The notes under the pieces are model-generated. The model was not told the origin of the DNA, searched no databases, and saw only the letters and a program-made list of their open reading frames with translations. Made by a program: the position numbers and the translations under genes. This document shows, piece after piece, positions 1 to 8,789 of a stretch of 64,000 nucleotides of DNA. How positions within the stretch are numbered: position 1 is the first letter of the stretch; each line of letters opens with the position of its first letter. Origin of the DNA: Chitinophagaceae bacterium (GTDB taxonomy: Bacteria; Bacteroidota; Bacteroidia; Chitinophagales; Chitinophagaceae). The stretch lies in NCBI GenBank assembly GCA_016708765.1, contig JADJFD010000003.1, positions 124,001 to 188,000 on the forward strand, given 5' to 3'.

Positions 1-411
1 GGAGCCGTGGTAAGATTTGTTGAAGGAAATTATTTGTGTTCTGTTCGTAATTCTTTTCGCCAGTTTCATAGCTCCTTCTACTGCCTCAGCACCAGAGTTA
101 GTAAAATAAACACTGTTAAGTGATGGTGGTAAATTATCAGCCAGCAATTTTGCATACTGCACTTGCGGAGCTTCTACAAATTCTCCATATACCATAATGT
201 GTAAGTAAGCATCCAATTGTTTTTGAATGGCTTCTATAACTTTTGGATGTCGATGCCCAACATTAGCAACACTAATGCCGCCAATTAAATCAATAAATTC
301 TTTACCGTTAACATCAAATAAAGTACAACAATCTGCTTTTACAATTTCCAATGCAAGTGGTGCTGCAGATGTTTGTGCTACATGACGAAGAAACAATTCC
401 CGTTGATTCAT
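1..411 (-). CDS. Class III PLP aminotransferase, N-terminal part (cut by window edge)
   Basis: The reading frame starts at an ATG (complement of 409-411) and stays open to base 1, giving 137 N-terminal residues. It begins MNQRELFLRHVAQT and contains LIGGISVANVGHRHPKV and YFTNSGAEAVEGAMKLAKR, the typical N-terminal PLP-phosphate-binding region of class III aminotransferases (acetylornithine, ornithine or 4-aminobutyrate type). The catalytic lysine lies outside the window, so the substrate cannot be settled. It starts 36 bp after the end of the peroxidase gene on the same strand and may be co-transcribed with it. Confidence 0.85.
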   Translation of the reverse strand, partial: MNQRELFLRHVAQTSAAPLALEIVKADCCTLFDVNGKEFIDLIGGISVANVGHRHPKVIEAIQKQLDAYLHIMVYGEFVEAPQVQYAKLLADNLPPSLNSVYFTNSGAEAVEGAMKLAKRITNRTQIISFNKSYHGS

Positions 412-447
412 ACGGCAAATATCGTTTATCCTTTTAGAAGGAAAAAT

Positions 448-1503
448 TTACTGCGGTTTGCTCAAGCGGGGATCTTGTATAAAGTTGGAATCGGTTAATG
501 CTCTTAGGAATAATAACAGGTTGTCTGATTGAGTATTTGTTAGAGTTATGCCGTTTACTAATAATGGATCAAGCGTTGGTCCGGCTTGCACATTGGTTCT
601 GTAATGTGAAATACATTGCTGTAATGTTCCAAACCGGCCATCATGCATATAGTTTGAAGAAATATATGTGTTACGTAGTGTAGGCACTTTGAATTTCAAT
701 GAGTCTTCTTTTTTTCCTGTAACCCTCATTCTGCCAAAATCTTCTAAATGATGATCAATTGGCAAACCAATATTTCGGAAACTGTAATCAGTAAACAATG
801 GCTCTGGATGGCAGGTGGCACAATTAGCTTTAAATATCTGGTAGCCACTTTCTTCCTGTGCTGTAAATGTGGTAGTTCCTTTTTTAACCCTGTCATATTT
901 TGAATTGGCTGAAACGAGTGAACCTGTAAACTGCGACAATGCTTTTACTATGTATATTGGATGTATAGCACTTGTATTGAAAACCTTTTTGAAAAGATCT
1001 TGGTACTCTTTGTCGTCTTTAATTTTATTTTTTATGCCTTCAAAAGTTTCACCCATTTCAATATGTCCAAGTATTGGTTGAGTTGCTTCTTCTTTAAGCG
1101 AGGTAAATGCTCCATCCCAGTGAAAACTGGTACTCCAGTTAAGATTAAAAAGTACCGGTGCATTCCGATCAGTATGTGAGTTGAATACGCCGTGGCTCAA
1201 ATCATGTTCGAAAGTGCCAAATCCTGCTTTTTGTTCATGACAGGAGCCGCAGGAAATTTGATTGTCGGCTGATAGCCTTGTATCATAAAATAATTTTCTT
1301 CCCAGCTCAATTCCTTCTTTACTTAATGGGTTGTCTTCAAAATTATAAACCGGTTGCGGAAAACCATCAGGGATTTCCTGTTGCAATAGCTGTATGCCTG
1401 CAATGTCTATGTCTTTCTTGCAGGAAGAAATTATATTGGAAATGAGAATAGCAAAGAAGAATAGGGCTGTTATTGTTAGTAAACTTTTTCGCACAGTTTT
1501 CAA
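448..1503 (-). CDS. Di-haem cytochrome c peroxidase / MauG-family lipoprotein
   Basis: 351 residues. An N-terminal hydrophobic segment ends in a lipobox (ISSC, Cys28), so the protein is probably a periplasm-facing lipoprotein. Two c-type haem motifs are visible, CGSCH (85-89) and CATCH (228-232), with the family-typical YMHDGRF near residue 287. Members reduce hydrogen peroxide with electrons from small cytochromes; MauG-like relatives oxidise other substrates. The family assignment is firm, the substrate is inferred. No partner cytochrome is adjacent. Confidence 0.9.
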   Translation of the reverse strand: MKTVRKSLLTITALFFFAILISNIISSCKKDIDIAGIQLLQQEIPDGFPQPVYNFEDNPLSKEGIELGRKLFYDTRLSADNQISCGSCHEQKAGFGTFEHDLSHGVFNSHTDRNAPVLFNLNWSTSFHWDGAFTSLKEEATQPILGHIEMGETFEGIKNKIKDDKEYQDLFKKVFNTSAIHPIYIVKALSQFTGSLVSANSKYDRVKKGTTTFTAQEESGYQIFKANCATCHPEPLFTDYSFRNIGLPIDHHLEDFGRMRVTGKKEDSLKFKVPTLRNTYISSNYMHDGRFGTLQQCISHYRTNVQAGPTLDPLLVNGITLTNTQSDNLLLFLRALTDSNFIQDPRLSKPQ

Positions 1504-1542
1504 TTGAGTATCTAAATATACAATTTTTATGAAGGATTAGTT

Positions 1543-1947
1543 TTAGTAATTACCCGGTTTTATTTTTTGACGGCCTGATTTTACTTCAGCATTTCTTTTT
1601 TTCCATTCCAATCGCTTTTCTTTTATGGCTTTGCTTGCTTTGGTGGCAATGCGGGGTTTTTTCCTTTCCAGAGCTTTCTTGATCAGCTCATTAATTTTGT
1701 CAATAGCATCTTTTTTATTGGCAAGTTGCGTTCGGTGAGTTTGTGATTTTACCTGTAAAAAGCCCTCACCATTAATCCTGTTGCTGAGTTTCTCTATCAA
1801 TTGTTCTTTTTGTAGCAATGTAAAAAATGCTGATTTTTCAATGTGAAATGAAGCAATCACGGCTGTTTCCACCTTATTTACATTCTGTCCGCCTTTGCCA
1901 CCACTTCTGGTAGTTTGGAACTCTATTTCTTTATTTACATCAATCAT
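1543..1947 (-). CDS. arfB: Alternative ribosome-rescue peptidyl-tRNA hydrolase ArfB (YaeJ)
   Basis: 134 residues from the ATG at 1947; a longer TTG-initiated frame would run into the dtd start and lacks family similarity. The catalytic GGQ is at 19-21 inside RSGGKGGQNVNKVETAV, and the C-terminus is a lysine/arginine-rich tail (KSGRQKIKPGNY) of the kind that enters the empty mRNA channel. It lacks the stop-codon-recognition domain of RF1/RF2. Role: hydrolyses peptidyl-tRNA on ribosomes stalled without a stop codon. It is divergent from dtd with a 38-bp gap, so the two promoters must overlap. Confidence 0.93.
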   Translation of the reverse strand: MIDVNKEIEFQTTRSGGKGGQNVNKVETAVIASFHIEKSAFFTLLQKEQLIEKLSNRINGEGFLQVKSQTHRTQLANKKDAIDKINELIKKALERKKPRIATKASKAIKEKRLEWKKRNAEVKSGRQKIKPGNY

Positions 1948-1985
1948 TTTTCTGCTATTAAATTTGTAAAACAAAATTACGGACA

Positions 1986-2438
1986 ATGAAGGCAGTTATT
2001 CAAAGAGTTAGTAAAGCAACTGTAAAAGTAAATGACCAATTCACGGCGCAGATTGGCGAAGGCCTGCTTGTTTTGCTGGGTATTGAAGATGCGGATACGG
2101 ATGAAGATATTGAATGGTTGAGCAGCAAGATTATCAACCTTCGGATTTTTAATGATGCAGATGGTGTGATGAATGAATCGGTTTTAGAAAAGAAAGGTGA
2201 AATAATTCTGGTAAGCCAATTCACATTACATGCTTCCACAAAAAAAGGGAACAGACCATCTTATATTAAAGCAAGCAAACCAGATGTCGCAATTCCATTA
2301 TATGAGAAAATGTTAAAACAGTTGTCTGTAGATTTAGGTAAGCCTATTGGTGCTGGAATTTTCGGGGCAGATATGAAAGTGGAATTATTGAATGATGGGC
2401 CTGTGACGATAGTGATTGATACGAAGAATAAGGAATAA
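1986..2438 (+). CDS. dtd: D-aminoacyl-tRNA deacylase
   Basis: 150 residues, the normal length for Dtd. It starts MKAVIQRVSKATVKV and carries both signature motifs: SQFTL (77-81) and NDGPVT (136-141), which form the active site across the dimer interface. It removes D-amino acids (and glycine) wrongly attached to tRNA. Divergent from arfB; both deal with translation quality control. Confidence 0.95.
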   Translation: MKAVIQRVSKATVKVNDQFTAQIGEGLLVLLGIEDADTDEDIEWLSSKIINLRIFNDADGVMNESVLEKKGEIILVSQFTLHASTKKGNRPSYIKASKPDVAIPLYEKMLKQLSVDLGKPIGAGIFGADMKVELLNDGPVTIVIDTKNKE

Positions 2439-2563
2439 GCTAGGAGTTTAAATGAGAAGAAAGAAGAAAGGAGTTTACCTCAAATGCTCAGATTCATTTA
2501 TTTGAAGAAATGCTAATATGGCAAAAGAAAATTTATACTAACTATTTATCTCCTTTTCCTATT

Positions 2564-2890
2564 TTAATCTCTTAGCCCAATTTTCTCAGTGTATATTTTC
2601 CCGCCCACTAAGCCAATCATCAAGTAAAAGGCTTTTTGATTTACAGGAATATTAAATGAGTAGAAACTTTTATTGATTTCTTTTTGTTCTACTACACGGT
2701 TGCCGCCGATTGTCCAAAGCATAACATGGTGAATGTCCTTTGTACTTTTTATAGTAATCTGCTTGCCAGATGTAAGCACTTTATATGGTTTTATATGTTG
2801 CATCGCAGGCTGTGCCTGGGATACAAAAAATAAAAGCGACAGGGTTGCGACGGCCACAAGCCGGCTGATTGATTGCTGCATAGAATACAT
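2564..2890 (-). CDS. Small secreted protein resembling an isolated T9SS type A sorting domain
   Basis: 108 residues (start could also be the ATG at 2881). An N-terminal signal peptide ends near SQAQ. The remaining ~80 residues show the beta-strand pattern of T9SS C-terminal sorting domains: ITIKSTKDIHHVMLWTIGGN, then FNIPVNQKAFYLMIGLVGG and a terminal KIGLRD, but without the usual YPNP start and without a cargo domain. Function unknown. The similarity is by eye and modest. Confidence 0.55.
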   Translation of the reverse strand: MYSMQQSISRLVAVATLSLLFFVSQAQPAMQHIKPYKVLTSGKQITIKSTKDIHHVMLWTIGGNRVVEQKEINKSFYSFNIPVNQKAFYLMIGLVGGKIYTEKIGLRD

Positions 2891-2994
2891 TAATCTTTTA
2901 AAGGAATTGGTTTCGAACGGTCTTCAGAAGGGTAGGGGCGTCTTTAACGACAAGAATCATGCTATATTGCAACTCATTCTCTAAAATTTTTGTT

Positions 2995-3321
2995 ATGACT
3001 ATTCAGAAAGCACAACAAGATGTTGATGATTGGATAAAAACTACAGGTGTTCGTTATTTCAGTGAGCTAACTAATATGGCAATACTGACTGAAGAAGTTG
3101 GAGAACTGGCAAGTATTATGGCTCGAAAATATGGTGATCAGTCATTCAAGAAATCTGATAAGGATGGGGATATGGGCGATGAAATGGCTGATGTACTTTG
3201 GGTGTTAATGTGTCTTGCCAATCAAACAGGAGTTGACCTTACTACTGCATTGGAGAAAAACTTTGAAAAGAAAATAGTACGGGATAAAGACCGACATTCA
3301 AATAATCCAAAATTGAAATAA
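2995..3321 (+). CDS. MazG-like nucleotide pyrophosphohydrolase
   Basis: 108 residues from the ATG at 2995; an upstream ATG at 2959 adds 12 residues without family character. The all-alpha NTP-pyrophosphatase signature is present: EEVGE (33-37) and DEMAD (62-66), which bind the catalytic magnesium ions. Members hydrolyse (d)NTPs to monophosphates and are thought to clean the nucleotide pool. Next to dtd it fits a general house-cleaning neighbourhood. Exact substrate unknown. Confidence 0.82.
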   Translation: MTIQKAQQDVDDWIKTTGVRYFSELTNMAILTEEVGELASIMARKYGDQSFKKSDKDGDMGDEMADVLWVLMCLANQTGVDLTTALEKNFEKKIVRDKDRHSNNPKLK

Positions 3322-3358
3322 AAGTCAGTTTATTTTTTTGAATATAGAATATTATAAC

Positions 3359-4393
3359 ATGACTATTAAAAATGGCTGGCAGATAGTTAAAAAAACCGGT
3401 AAGAGTTTTTTCACTCATAATATTTTACAACTGAGTGCATCCCTCGCCTTTTTTACAATATTGGCGTTGCCGGGTATTTTAATTATTATTATCAGGGTTA
3501 CTGAGTTTTTTTATGGATCAAAAGCAGTGGAGGATAGTGTTTTCTGGCAGATTGAGAAATTTATTGGAAATAAAGCGGCAGAAAATATACAGCAAACACT
3601 AGAAAATGCAGCCGTTACTACTGGCGACCAGTTTGCTACTATTGTTGGTATGTCAACGCTAATTATTGCAGCAACCAGTGTTTTTAGCGAAATACAAGAT
3701 TCTATCAACCATATCTGGCAACTGAAGCCCAAGCCTAAAAAGGGTATGGGCTGGTTAAAATTAATTATTGATCGACTGTTGTCTTTCTCTATGATCATCA
3801 CACTTGGTTTTATTTTATTAGTATCACTCGTTGTAAATGGTACACTTGATCTTGTACTGGATAGGCTTATGATTTTGTACCCCGAGCTGACAGTGATTAT
3901 TGTATATATTTTGAACATAGTGATAACGTATTTAATAACTACATTAATTTTTGCAGCAATATTTAAGGTACTACCCGATGCCCGTATCAAATGGCGGCAT
4001 GTGTGGTTAGGGGCTTTTGTTACTGCCTTGTTATTTATGGCCGGCCGCTTTCTAATCAGTTATTTTCTGGGACAAAACCGGATGACCAATGCTTATGGGG
4101 CTGCTGGTTATGTAATAGTTGTCTTGTTGTGGGTTTATTATTCTTCGATGATCTTATATTTAGGCGCTGCTTTTACAAGTATTTATGTGCTGAATAAAGG
4201 TAATCGGATATACCCCAGCCAATATGCAGTGTGGGTAGAGCAGATTGAAGTGGAAAGTAATGGAGCTGCAAAAGAGGAAATACTTGAAAAAAAGGTAATA
4301 GAAACTCTACCCCAAACAGAAGATGAAATAGAACGACAAAAACAAGATGAAAAGCGACAGGATGAGGAAGCTATTGGAGAAAAAGACGCTTAA
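3359..4393 (+). CDS. YihY/BrkB-family inner membrane protein
   Basis: 344 residues from the ATG at 3359 (an upstream TTG frame adds 7 residues). About six transmembrane helices with family segments LSASLAFFTILALPG near the start and NAYGAAGYVIVVLLWVYYSS near residue 245. The last ~55 residues form a charged, Glu/Lys-rich cytoplasmic tail that ends KRQDEEAIGEKDA. The family (formerly mislabelled ribonuclease BN) has no settled function; transport roles have been proposed. Confidence 0.85.
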   Translation: MTIKNGWQIVKKTGKSFFTHNILQLSASLAFFTILALPGILIIIIRVTEFFYGSKAVEDSVFWQIEKFIGNKAAENIQQTLENAAVTTGDQFATIVGMSTLIIAATSVFSEIQDSINHIWQLKPKPKKGMGWLKLIIDRLLSFSMIITLGFILLVSLVVNGTLDLVLDRLMILYPELTVIIVYILNIVITYLITTLIFAAIFKVLPDARIKWRHVWLGAFVTALLFMAGRFLISYFLGQNRMTNAYGAAGYVIVVLLWVYYSSMILYLGAAFTSIYVLNKGNRIYPSQYAVWVEQIEVESNGAAKEEILEKKVIETLPQTEDEIERQKQDEKRQDEEAIGEKDA

Positions 4394-4437
4394 AAATAAT
4401 ACTCTTTTATTGGAAAAATAAAATCATCATTCTGGCT

Positions 4438-4445
4438 TACTTTTG
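4438..4445 (+). promoter_or_regulatory. Candidate -7 box (TACTTTTG) for glyS
   Basis: Matches the Bacteroidota sigma-A -7 consensus TAnnTTTG, 66 bp upstream of the glyS ATG. A TTG about 25 bp further upstream could act as the -33 element, slightly beyond the usual spacing. Confidence 0.4.
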
Positions 4446-4511
4446 CCGCCTACTTGTATTACGTAGCCAATAATTAAGTGGCTTTGTAAATAATATAAGT
4501 GGCGAAGTAAT

Positions 4512-5984
4512 ATGGCAAACGATACTAACAGATTTCAGGCAATTATCTCACATTGTAAAGAGTACGGTTTTATTTTCCCCAGCAGTGAAATATATGATGG
4601 CCTTCAGGCTGTATATGATTACGGACAGATGGGTGCGGAATTAAAGAAAAATATCAAAGATTATTGGTGGAAGAGCATGACGCAATTGTCTGATGAAAAC
4701 ATCGTCGGTATTGATGCGGCTATATTCATGCATCCTACTACCTGGAAGGCAAGCGGCCACGTTGATAATTTCAACGATCCGATGATTGATAATAAAGACA
4801 GTAAAAAAAGATACAGGGTAGATCATCTGATTGAAGGTTTTGCAGAGGAGCAATCGGCAACAGGTAATGAGCAATTGGCAAAAGATACTTTGACTGCAAT
4901 GGATGCTTTGATTGCCAAAGATGATTTTGCTGGTTTAAAGAAACTGATTGAGGATAATAAAATTAAATGTGCCATCAGCGGAACTTGCAACTGGACAGAC
5001 ATCCGCCAGTTCAACCTGATGTTCTCTACTGAATTTGGTAACACTGTTTCATCTGATGGAGAAGATAATAAAATCTATCTGCGTCCGGAAACAGCTCAAG
5101 GTATTTTTGTAAACTTTTTAAATGTGCAGAAAACCGGACGAATGAAAATACCTTTTGGTATTGCACAAATTGGGAAAGCTTTCCGTAATGAAATTGTTGC
5201 AAGGCAATTTGTTTTCCGGATGCGAGAGTTTGAGCAAATGGAAATGCAGTTCTTCATCCGCCCCGGCACACAAAAAGAATGGTACGAGAAATGGAAATCA
5301 ACAAGATTAGATTGGCATAAGAGCCTTGGTATGCCAGCGGATAAATATAAATTTCATAATCATGTAAAGTTGGCTCACTATGCCGATGCAGCTTGTGATA
5401 TTGAATTTGAATTTCCGATTGGATTTAAAGAATTGGAAGGCATACATTCCAGAACAGATTTTGATCTGAAGCAGCACCAGGAATACAGCAAAAAGAAAAT
5501 GCAGTATTTCGATAATGATGTTGATCCGGAAACTGGTAAACCATTTGGTAATTATATTCCTTATGTAATTGAAACATCTATCGGTTTGGACAGAATGTTT
5601 CTGGCTGTAATGAGTCAGGCCTATACAGAAGAAGATTTAAGCACCGAAGAGAAAAAGGACGAACGGGTTGTTTTAAAATTCCCGGCAAAACTTGCTCCGA
5701 TAAAAATGGCTGTTCTGCCATTAACGAAGAAAGATGGTCTGCCTGAAATAGCTGAGAAGATTATTGCAGATTGTAAATCTCAATTCCGTTGTTTCTACGA
5801 AGAAAAAGATTCAATCGGTAAGCGATACAGAAGAATGGATGCATTGGGTACTCCTTTTTGTGTAACAGTAGATCATCAAAGTAAAGAAGATAATACCGTT
5901 ACAATTCGCCACAGAGATTCAATGGAGCAGGAAAGAATACCGATAGATAAATTGAAAGAAATTGTTTTAAATGCTATTGCATAA
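4512..5984 (+). CDS. glyS: Glycyl-tRNA synthetase (dimeric alpha2 type)
   Basis: 490 residues, the length of single-chain alpha2-type GlyRS. Class II motifs are visible: motif 2 region AFRNEIVARQFVFRMREFEQ, and motif 3 IETSIGLDRMFLAVM. The C-terminal ~100 residues, from VVLKFPAKLAPIKMAVLPL, form the anticodon-binding domain and end with IRHRDSMEQERIPIDKL. It charges tRNA-Gly. Monocistronic by position. Confidence 0.96.
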   Translation: MANDTNRFQAIISHCKEYGFIFPSSEIYDGLQAVYDYGQMGAELKKNIKDYWWKSMTQLSDENIVGIDAAIFMHPTTWKASGHVDNFNDPMIDNKDSKKRYRVDHLIEGFAEEQSATGNEQLAKDTLTAMDALIAKDDFAGLKKLIEDNKIKCAISGTCNWTDIRQFNLMFSTEFGNTVSSDGEDNKIYLRPETAQGIFVNFLNVQKTGRMKIPFGIAQIGKAFRNEIVARQFVFRMREFEQMEMQFFIRPGTQKEWYEKWKSTRLDWHKSLGMPADKYKFHNHVKLAHYADAACDIEFEFPIGFKELEGIHSRTDFDLKQHQEYSKKKMQYFDNDVDPETGKPFGNYIPYVIETSIGLDRMFLAVMSQAYTEEDLSTEEKKDERVVLKFPAKLAPIKMAVLPLTKKDGLPEIAEKIIADCKSQFRCFYEEKDSIGKRYRRMDALGTPFCVTVDHQSKEDNTVTIRHRDSMEQERIPIDKLKEIVLNAIA

Positions 5985-6009
5985 GAGGTATTTATAACAT
6001 TCCATTTAT

Positions 6010-6443
6010 TTAATTACTAGTAAGGTTAGCTCCATTATCCATTTCATCCGCCAGATGTTGGATTGTTTTGCTTTCAAAAAGTTTTATTATTTGAACTTTT
6101 ATTACTTTGTATTTTAAATGCATAGGGCAGGGTTTTGTTTCTGAGCATTTATTCAAGCCTAACACACATTTATCTAATACTTCACTTTCACCCATTGCAA
6201 CTAATACAGATCGGACAGGATTTTTTTTTGCTTTTTCTGTGATAAAGAAACCTCCATTAGGCCCTCGCACAGAACTAATCACCAAATTATTTTTGTTAGT
6301 TGTTGTAATATTTTTGCTGTAAACGATTTTGGAGAATCAATAGCTTTTGCAATATCATCTATACTCAATTTAGTTTCTTCTGTACTTTTTTGAGCAATAA
6401 AAATTGTTGCCCTTAAAGCATATTCTGTGGCTTTAGAAAACAT
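6010..6443 (-). CDS. Rrf2-family regulator with three-Cys cluster motif, frameshifted
   Basis: The ATG at 6443 opens MFSKATEYALRATIFIAQ and runs through the winged-helix to AKILQQLTK, then hits a stop. The downstream frame continues exactly with NNLVISSVRGPNGGFF. One extra base in the T5 run at 6290-6294 restores a 144-residue protein. The C-terminal half has C-x6-C-x5-C (CVLGLNKC, then SETKPC), the iron-sulfur ligand set of NsrR/IscR-type sensors. Probably an NO- or redox-responsive repressor of the adjacent queD/norCB genes. The break may be a sequence error. A paralogue with identical Cys spacing ends the operon at 19.4 kb. Confidence 0.8.
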
Positions 6444-6481
6444 ATACTTTTAAATGTAATCTAAGTAAATTATAAACAAAA

Positions 6482-6929
6482 TTATATTTTCTGCAGTTTT
6501 GATTCTTCAACCCATTCGGCATACGAATCTTTTTGTTTCATATAACTTAAGCCTAGCAAGTTGTACCTGGTTTGAAAATGTCTCACTTATTTTATTTTTT
6601 ATATAAAAAAGAAGAATTTCGGCAGTCGGTTCTGCTTTCCATATTACAAGATTTTCTTGTGTCTGTATTGCTGGGTTTTTGTTTACATAATCTTTCGATA
6701 ATACCAGTTTGTGATCAAGAGATTGGATTACAGAGGCGAAGACGACCTGTTTTATTTCTTTAAAATCTATTATAAAACCGGGAGCAGGTATAAACTCTTT
6801 TACTTGCTCTGATGTAGTTACAGTCACATGCAATTCATAGGAGTGTCCATGAATATTCTTGCAGGCACCTAAATAGCCATAAATAGCATGCGCCATTTCA
6901 AAGTGAAATATTTTTGTAAGAGTTAGCAT
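6482..6929 (-). CDS. QueD-like 6-carboxytetrahydropterin synthase family protein, frameshifted near the end
   Basis: The zinc-site pattern is seen at His14, His27 and His29, with the catalytic-type Cys23 (GACKNIHGHSYELHV) and SLDHKLVL further on. The uninterrupted frame ends in an atypical RFVCRMG at 6507. Removing one base from the T5 run at 6530-6534 gives ETKDSYAEWVEESKLQKI, the family-typical C-terminus, and a 148-residue protein ending at 6482. Members act on dihydroneopterin triphosphate in queuosine or pterin synthesis. Its place between an Rrf2 regulator and norB suggests a role tied to NO respiration, which is inference only. Confidence 0.8.
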
Positions 6930-6954
6930 AACAGCAGTGGTGATGAGTTAAGCA

Positions 6955-8358
6955 TTATTTGTTTTGTAAAGTGACTGTTGTGTGATAAGAAGCGTCAATT
7001 TGTTCAGTAGAATTCCTTTTGGAATAGCAGAGTAATTGATTAATTACTAGCGGATAGATTATTAAAAAAAATCCTATCATCATAATGACTCCTGATATAA
7101 AAAAAACTATAAAATAGGGCTTTAGTGTTAGCATCATACTACTAAAAGGGATTTGTGAATTGCTTAGCTGCCATTTCGCTTTTATTACTCCAGCACAAAT
7201 TAAACTTATCCAGAAGAGTAGTAATGATCCATTTACAATCCAGTAACCAGTATTGAATCTTTTTTTATAAGGTTCAAAGTTTCGACAAGTATCTTTAAGG
7301 ATGTCAAACGCAATAGCCAGTAACAGAAAACTATTGATACCTATCGTGGCACCCATTGTATGTGCTACTGTAATATGAGTGCCATGGGTATATACATTTA
7401 TTGCAGGTATTGACATAGCAATTGCCAGCACTAATGTTAGAAATATCCATATATCAGCAGCCATCAGAAAGCGATAAGATGTTTGATGGAAATTCTTTTT
7501 TGCTGTTGTAAGCGAATCTTTCCATAAATATATAATTCTTCCCAATATAAAAAGCTCTGTCATGCTAACAGCGTAACTAATATGCTTTACAAAACCATGT
7601 GTTGGTAATGTATAGATATGATGTCCCCAGTTAAACATAAGATTGAAGAGACCAGTAAAATATAGTAAAAATGCAATACGGGAGTGACTGTAAGTTTTAG
7701 TATTACTGATTTTATCCATTAGGAAAATACTACTACCATAAATCAACATATTCCAGGAGCCAACCATGGAGCCATACGATTTCCATTGAATGGTCATATC
7801 GTTTACAACGTTATTTCTAAAATAGGGGAATAGCCACAGGTACGATTCTAAAAATGTAAAAAGGAAAAAAATAACTCCTGTTAGCCACATCCAAATATAA
7901 ACGGGTTGGTTTTTTAATGTTCCAATTGACTTAACTACATTAATCAAAAATAAAATCCATGCAATAATAATTGGCAAAGCAAGAATAGGATGAAATTCCC
8001 AATACTCTCTGCCTCCGAACTTCCCTAAAATATAGGAGCAAAGTATGATGAAGATTGAAATAATAAATATTATAAACTGAGCTTTAATAAGTTTGTTGGA
8101 GTAGAGTTTTTTACCTGTGTGTTGTTGTATATAGGTAGAGACACCGCCTACAGCCGAAAGAATAATCCAAAATACAACAGAAGATACATGTAATGGTCTT
8201 ACTTTTTCGAAGGATAGTTGTCTTTTTAGAAAGCCTGGCAAAATATATTGTAGTCCTCCTGTGATACCCCAAATCATTCCTGTGGCTAATAAAAAAAGAC
8301 CTGCTATTATGAAAAGCTTTGATGTGGATAATTCTTTATTGTTCGATCGTACCATCAT
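6955..8358 (-). CDS. norB: NorB-like nitric oxide reductase large subunit with altered metal ligands
   Basis: 467 residues, about 12 transmembrane helices, the size and topology of the cNOR catalytic subunit. Conserved: VRPLH (His57, low-spin haem b), GREYWEF, NWGHHIY (His246/247, two Fe-B ligands) and YTHGTHITVAH (His333, haem b3). Compared with remembered Pseudomonas NorB, the segment that normally reads HLWVEGVWE is here YGSMVGSWN, so the third Fe-B histidine and both glutamates are absent. The second low-spin haem ligand (H in AHGH) is Met335 (AHTM). It overlaps norC by 23 bp. Membership of the NO reductase/haem-copper family is firm; actual NO reductase activity is uncertain. Confidence 0.8.
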   Translation of the reverse strand: MMVRSNNKELSTSKLFIIAGLFLLATGMIWGITGGLQYILPGFLKRQLSFEKVRPLHVSSVVFWIILSAVGGVSTYIQQHTGKKLYSNKLIKAQFIIFIISIFIILCSYILGKFGGREYWEFHPILALPIIIAWILFLINVVKSIGTLKNQPVYIWMWLTGVIFFLFTFLESYLWLFPYFRNNVVNDMTIQWKSYGSMVGSWNMLIYGSSIFLMDKISNTKTYSHSRIAFLLYFTGLFNLMFNWGHHIYTLPTHGFVKHISYAVSMTELFILGRIIYLWKDSLTTAKKNFHQTSYRFLMAADIWIFLTLVLAIAMSIPAINVYTHGTHITVAHTMGATIGINSFLLLAIAFDILKDTCRNFEPYKKRFNTGYWIVNGSLLLFWISLICAGVIKAKWQLSNSQIPFSSMMLTLKPYFIVFFISGVIMMIGFFLIIYPLVINQLLCYSKRNSTEQIDASYHTTVTLQNK

Positions 8359-8737
8359 AGTTTTTTATAAATGTTCTTGGATCTGCTGAACCTGTTTTGT
8401 CTATACTTTTCAAATATGCAATGAGTGCTGTAATTTCATTTTGGTTTAAATTAAAATTTGGCATTGTTTCAGTTCCACCTTTTAGAAAAGCCGAAATATA
8501 CGCAGACCCTTTTTTTGAAAAGGTATTAGTTAGGTCTGGGCCTAAGTAACCTCCCAGTCCATAGACCTGATGACACGCATTGCAATTATATTGTTGCCAA
8601 AGAATCTTGCCATGACTGCTTTCTTTCGAAATAGCTGAGTTTTTAAACGGCAGCGATTTATATATAAAGCCGGAATAGGCGAGAAATGAAATAATTAGGA
8701 GGCTGATAATGTATACTTTATTTTTTTCCGGGAGCAT
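8336..8737 (-). CDS. norC: NorC-like membrane-anchored monohaem cytochrome c subunit
   Basis: 133 residues with one N-terminal transmembrane anchor (about 8-28) and a periplasmic cytochrome domain. The haem motif CNACH is at 52-56, followed by QVYGLGGYLGPDLTN, characteristic of NorC. Met92 in GTETMPNF is the likely second axial ligand. It passes electrons to NorB, whose gene overlaps its 3' end. A candidate promoter lies just upstream at 8763-8770. Confidence 0.88.
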   Translation of the reverse strand: MLPEKNKVYIISLLIISFLAYSGFIYKSLPFKNSAISKESSHGKILWQQYNCNACHQVYGLGGYLGPDLTNTFSKKGSAYISAFLKGGTETMPNFNLNQNEITALIAYLKSIDKTGSADPRTFIKNYDGTIEQ

Positions 8738-8762
8738 ATTTTTGTGGCTAAATAAATAAAGA

Positions 8763-8770
8763 CAAAAATA
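8763..8770 (-). promoter_or_regulatory. Candidate -7 box for norCB (TATTTTTG on the minus strand)
   Basis: It fits TAnnTTTG, 26 bp upstream of the norC ATG, with a TTGG about 23 bp further upstream in the -33 position. A second TAnnTTTG match on the plus strand (TATCTTTG, 8782-8789) lies within 20 bp but is ~280 bp from the next rightward gene. Confidence 0.4.
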
Positions 8771-8789
8771 TCCTTATTTATTATCTTTG

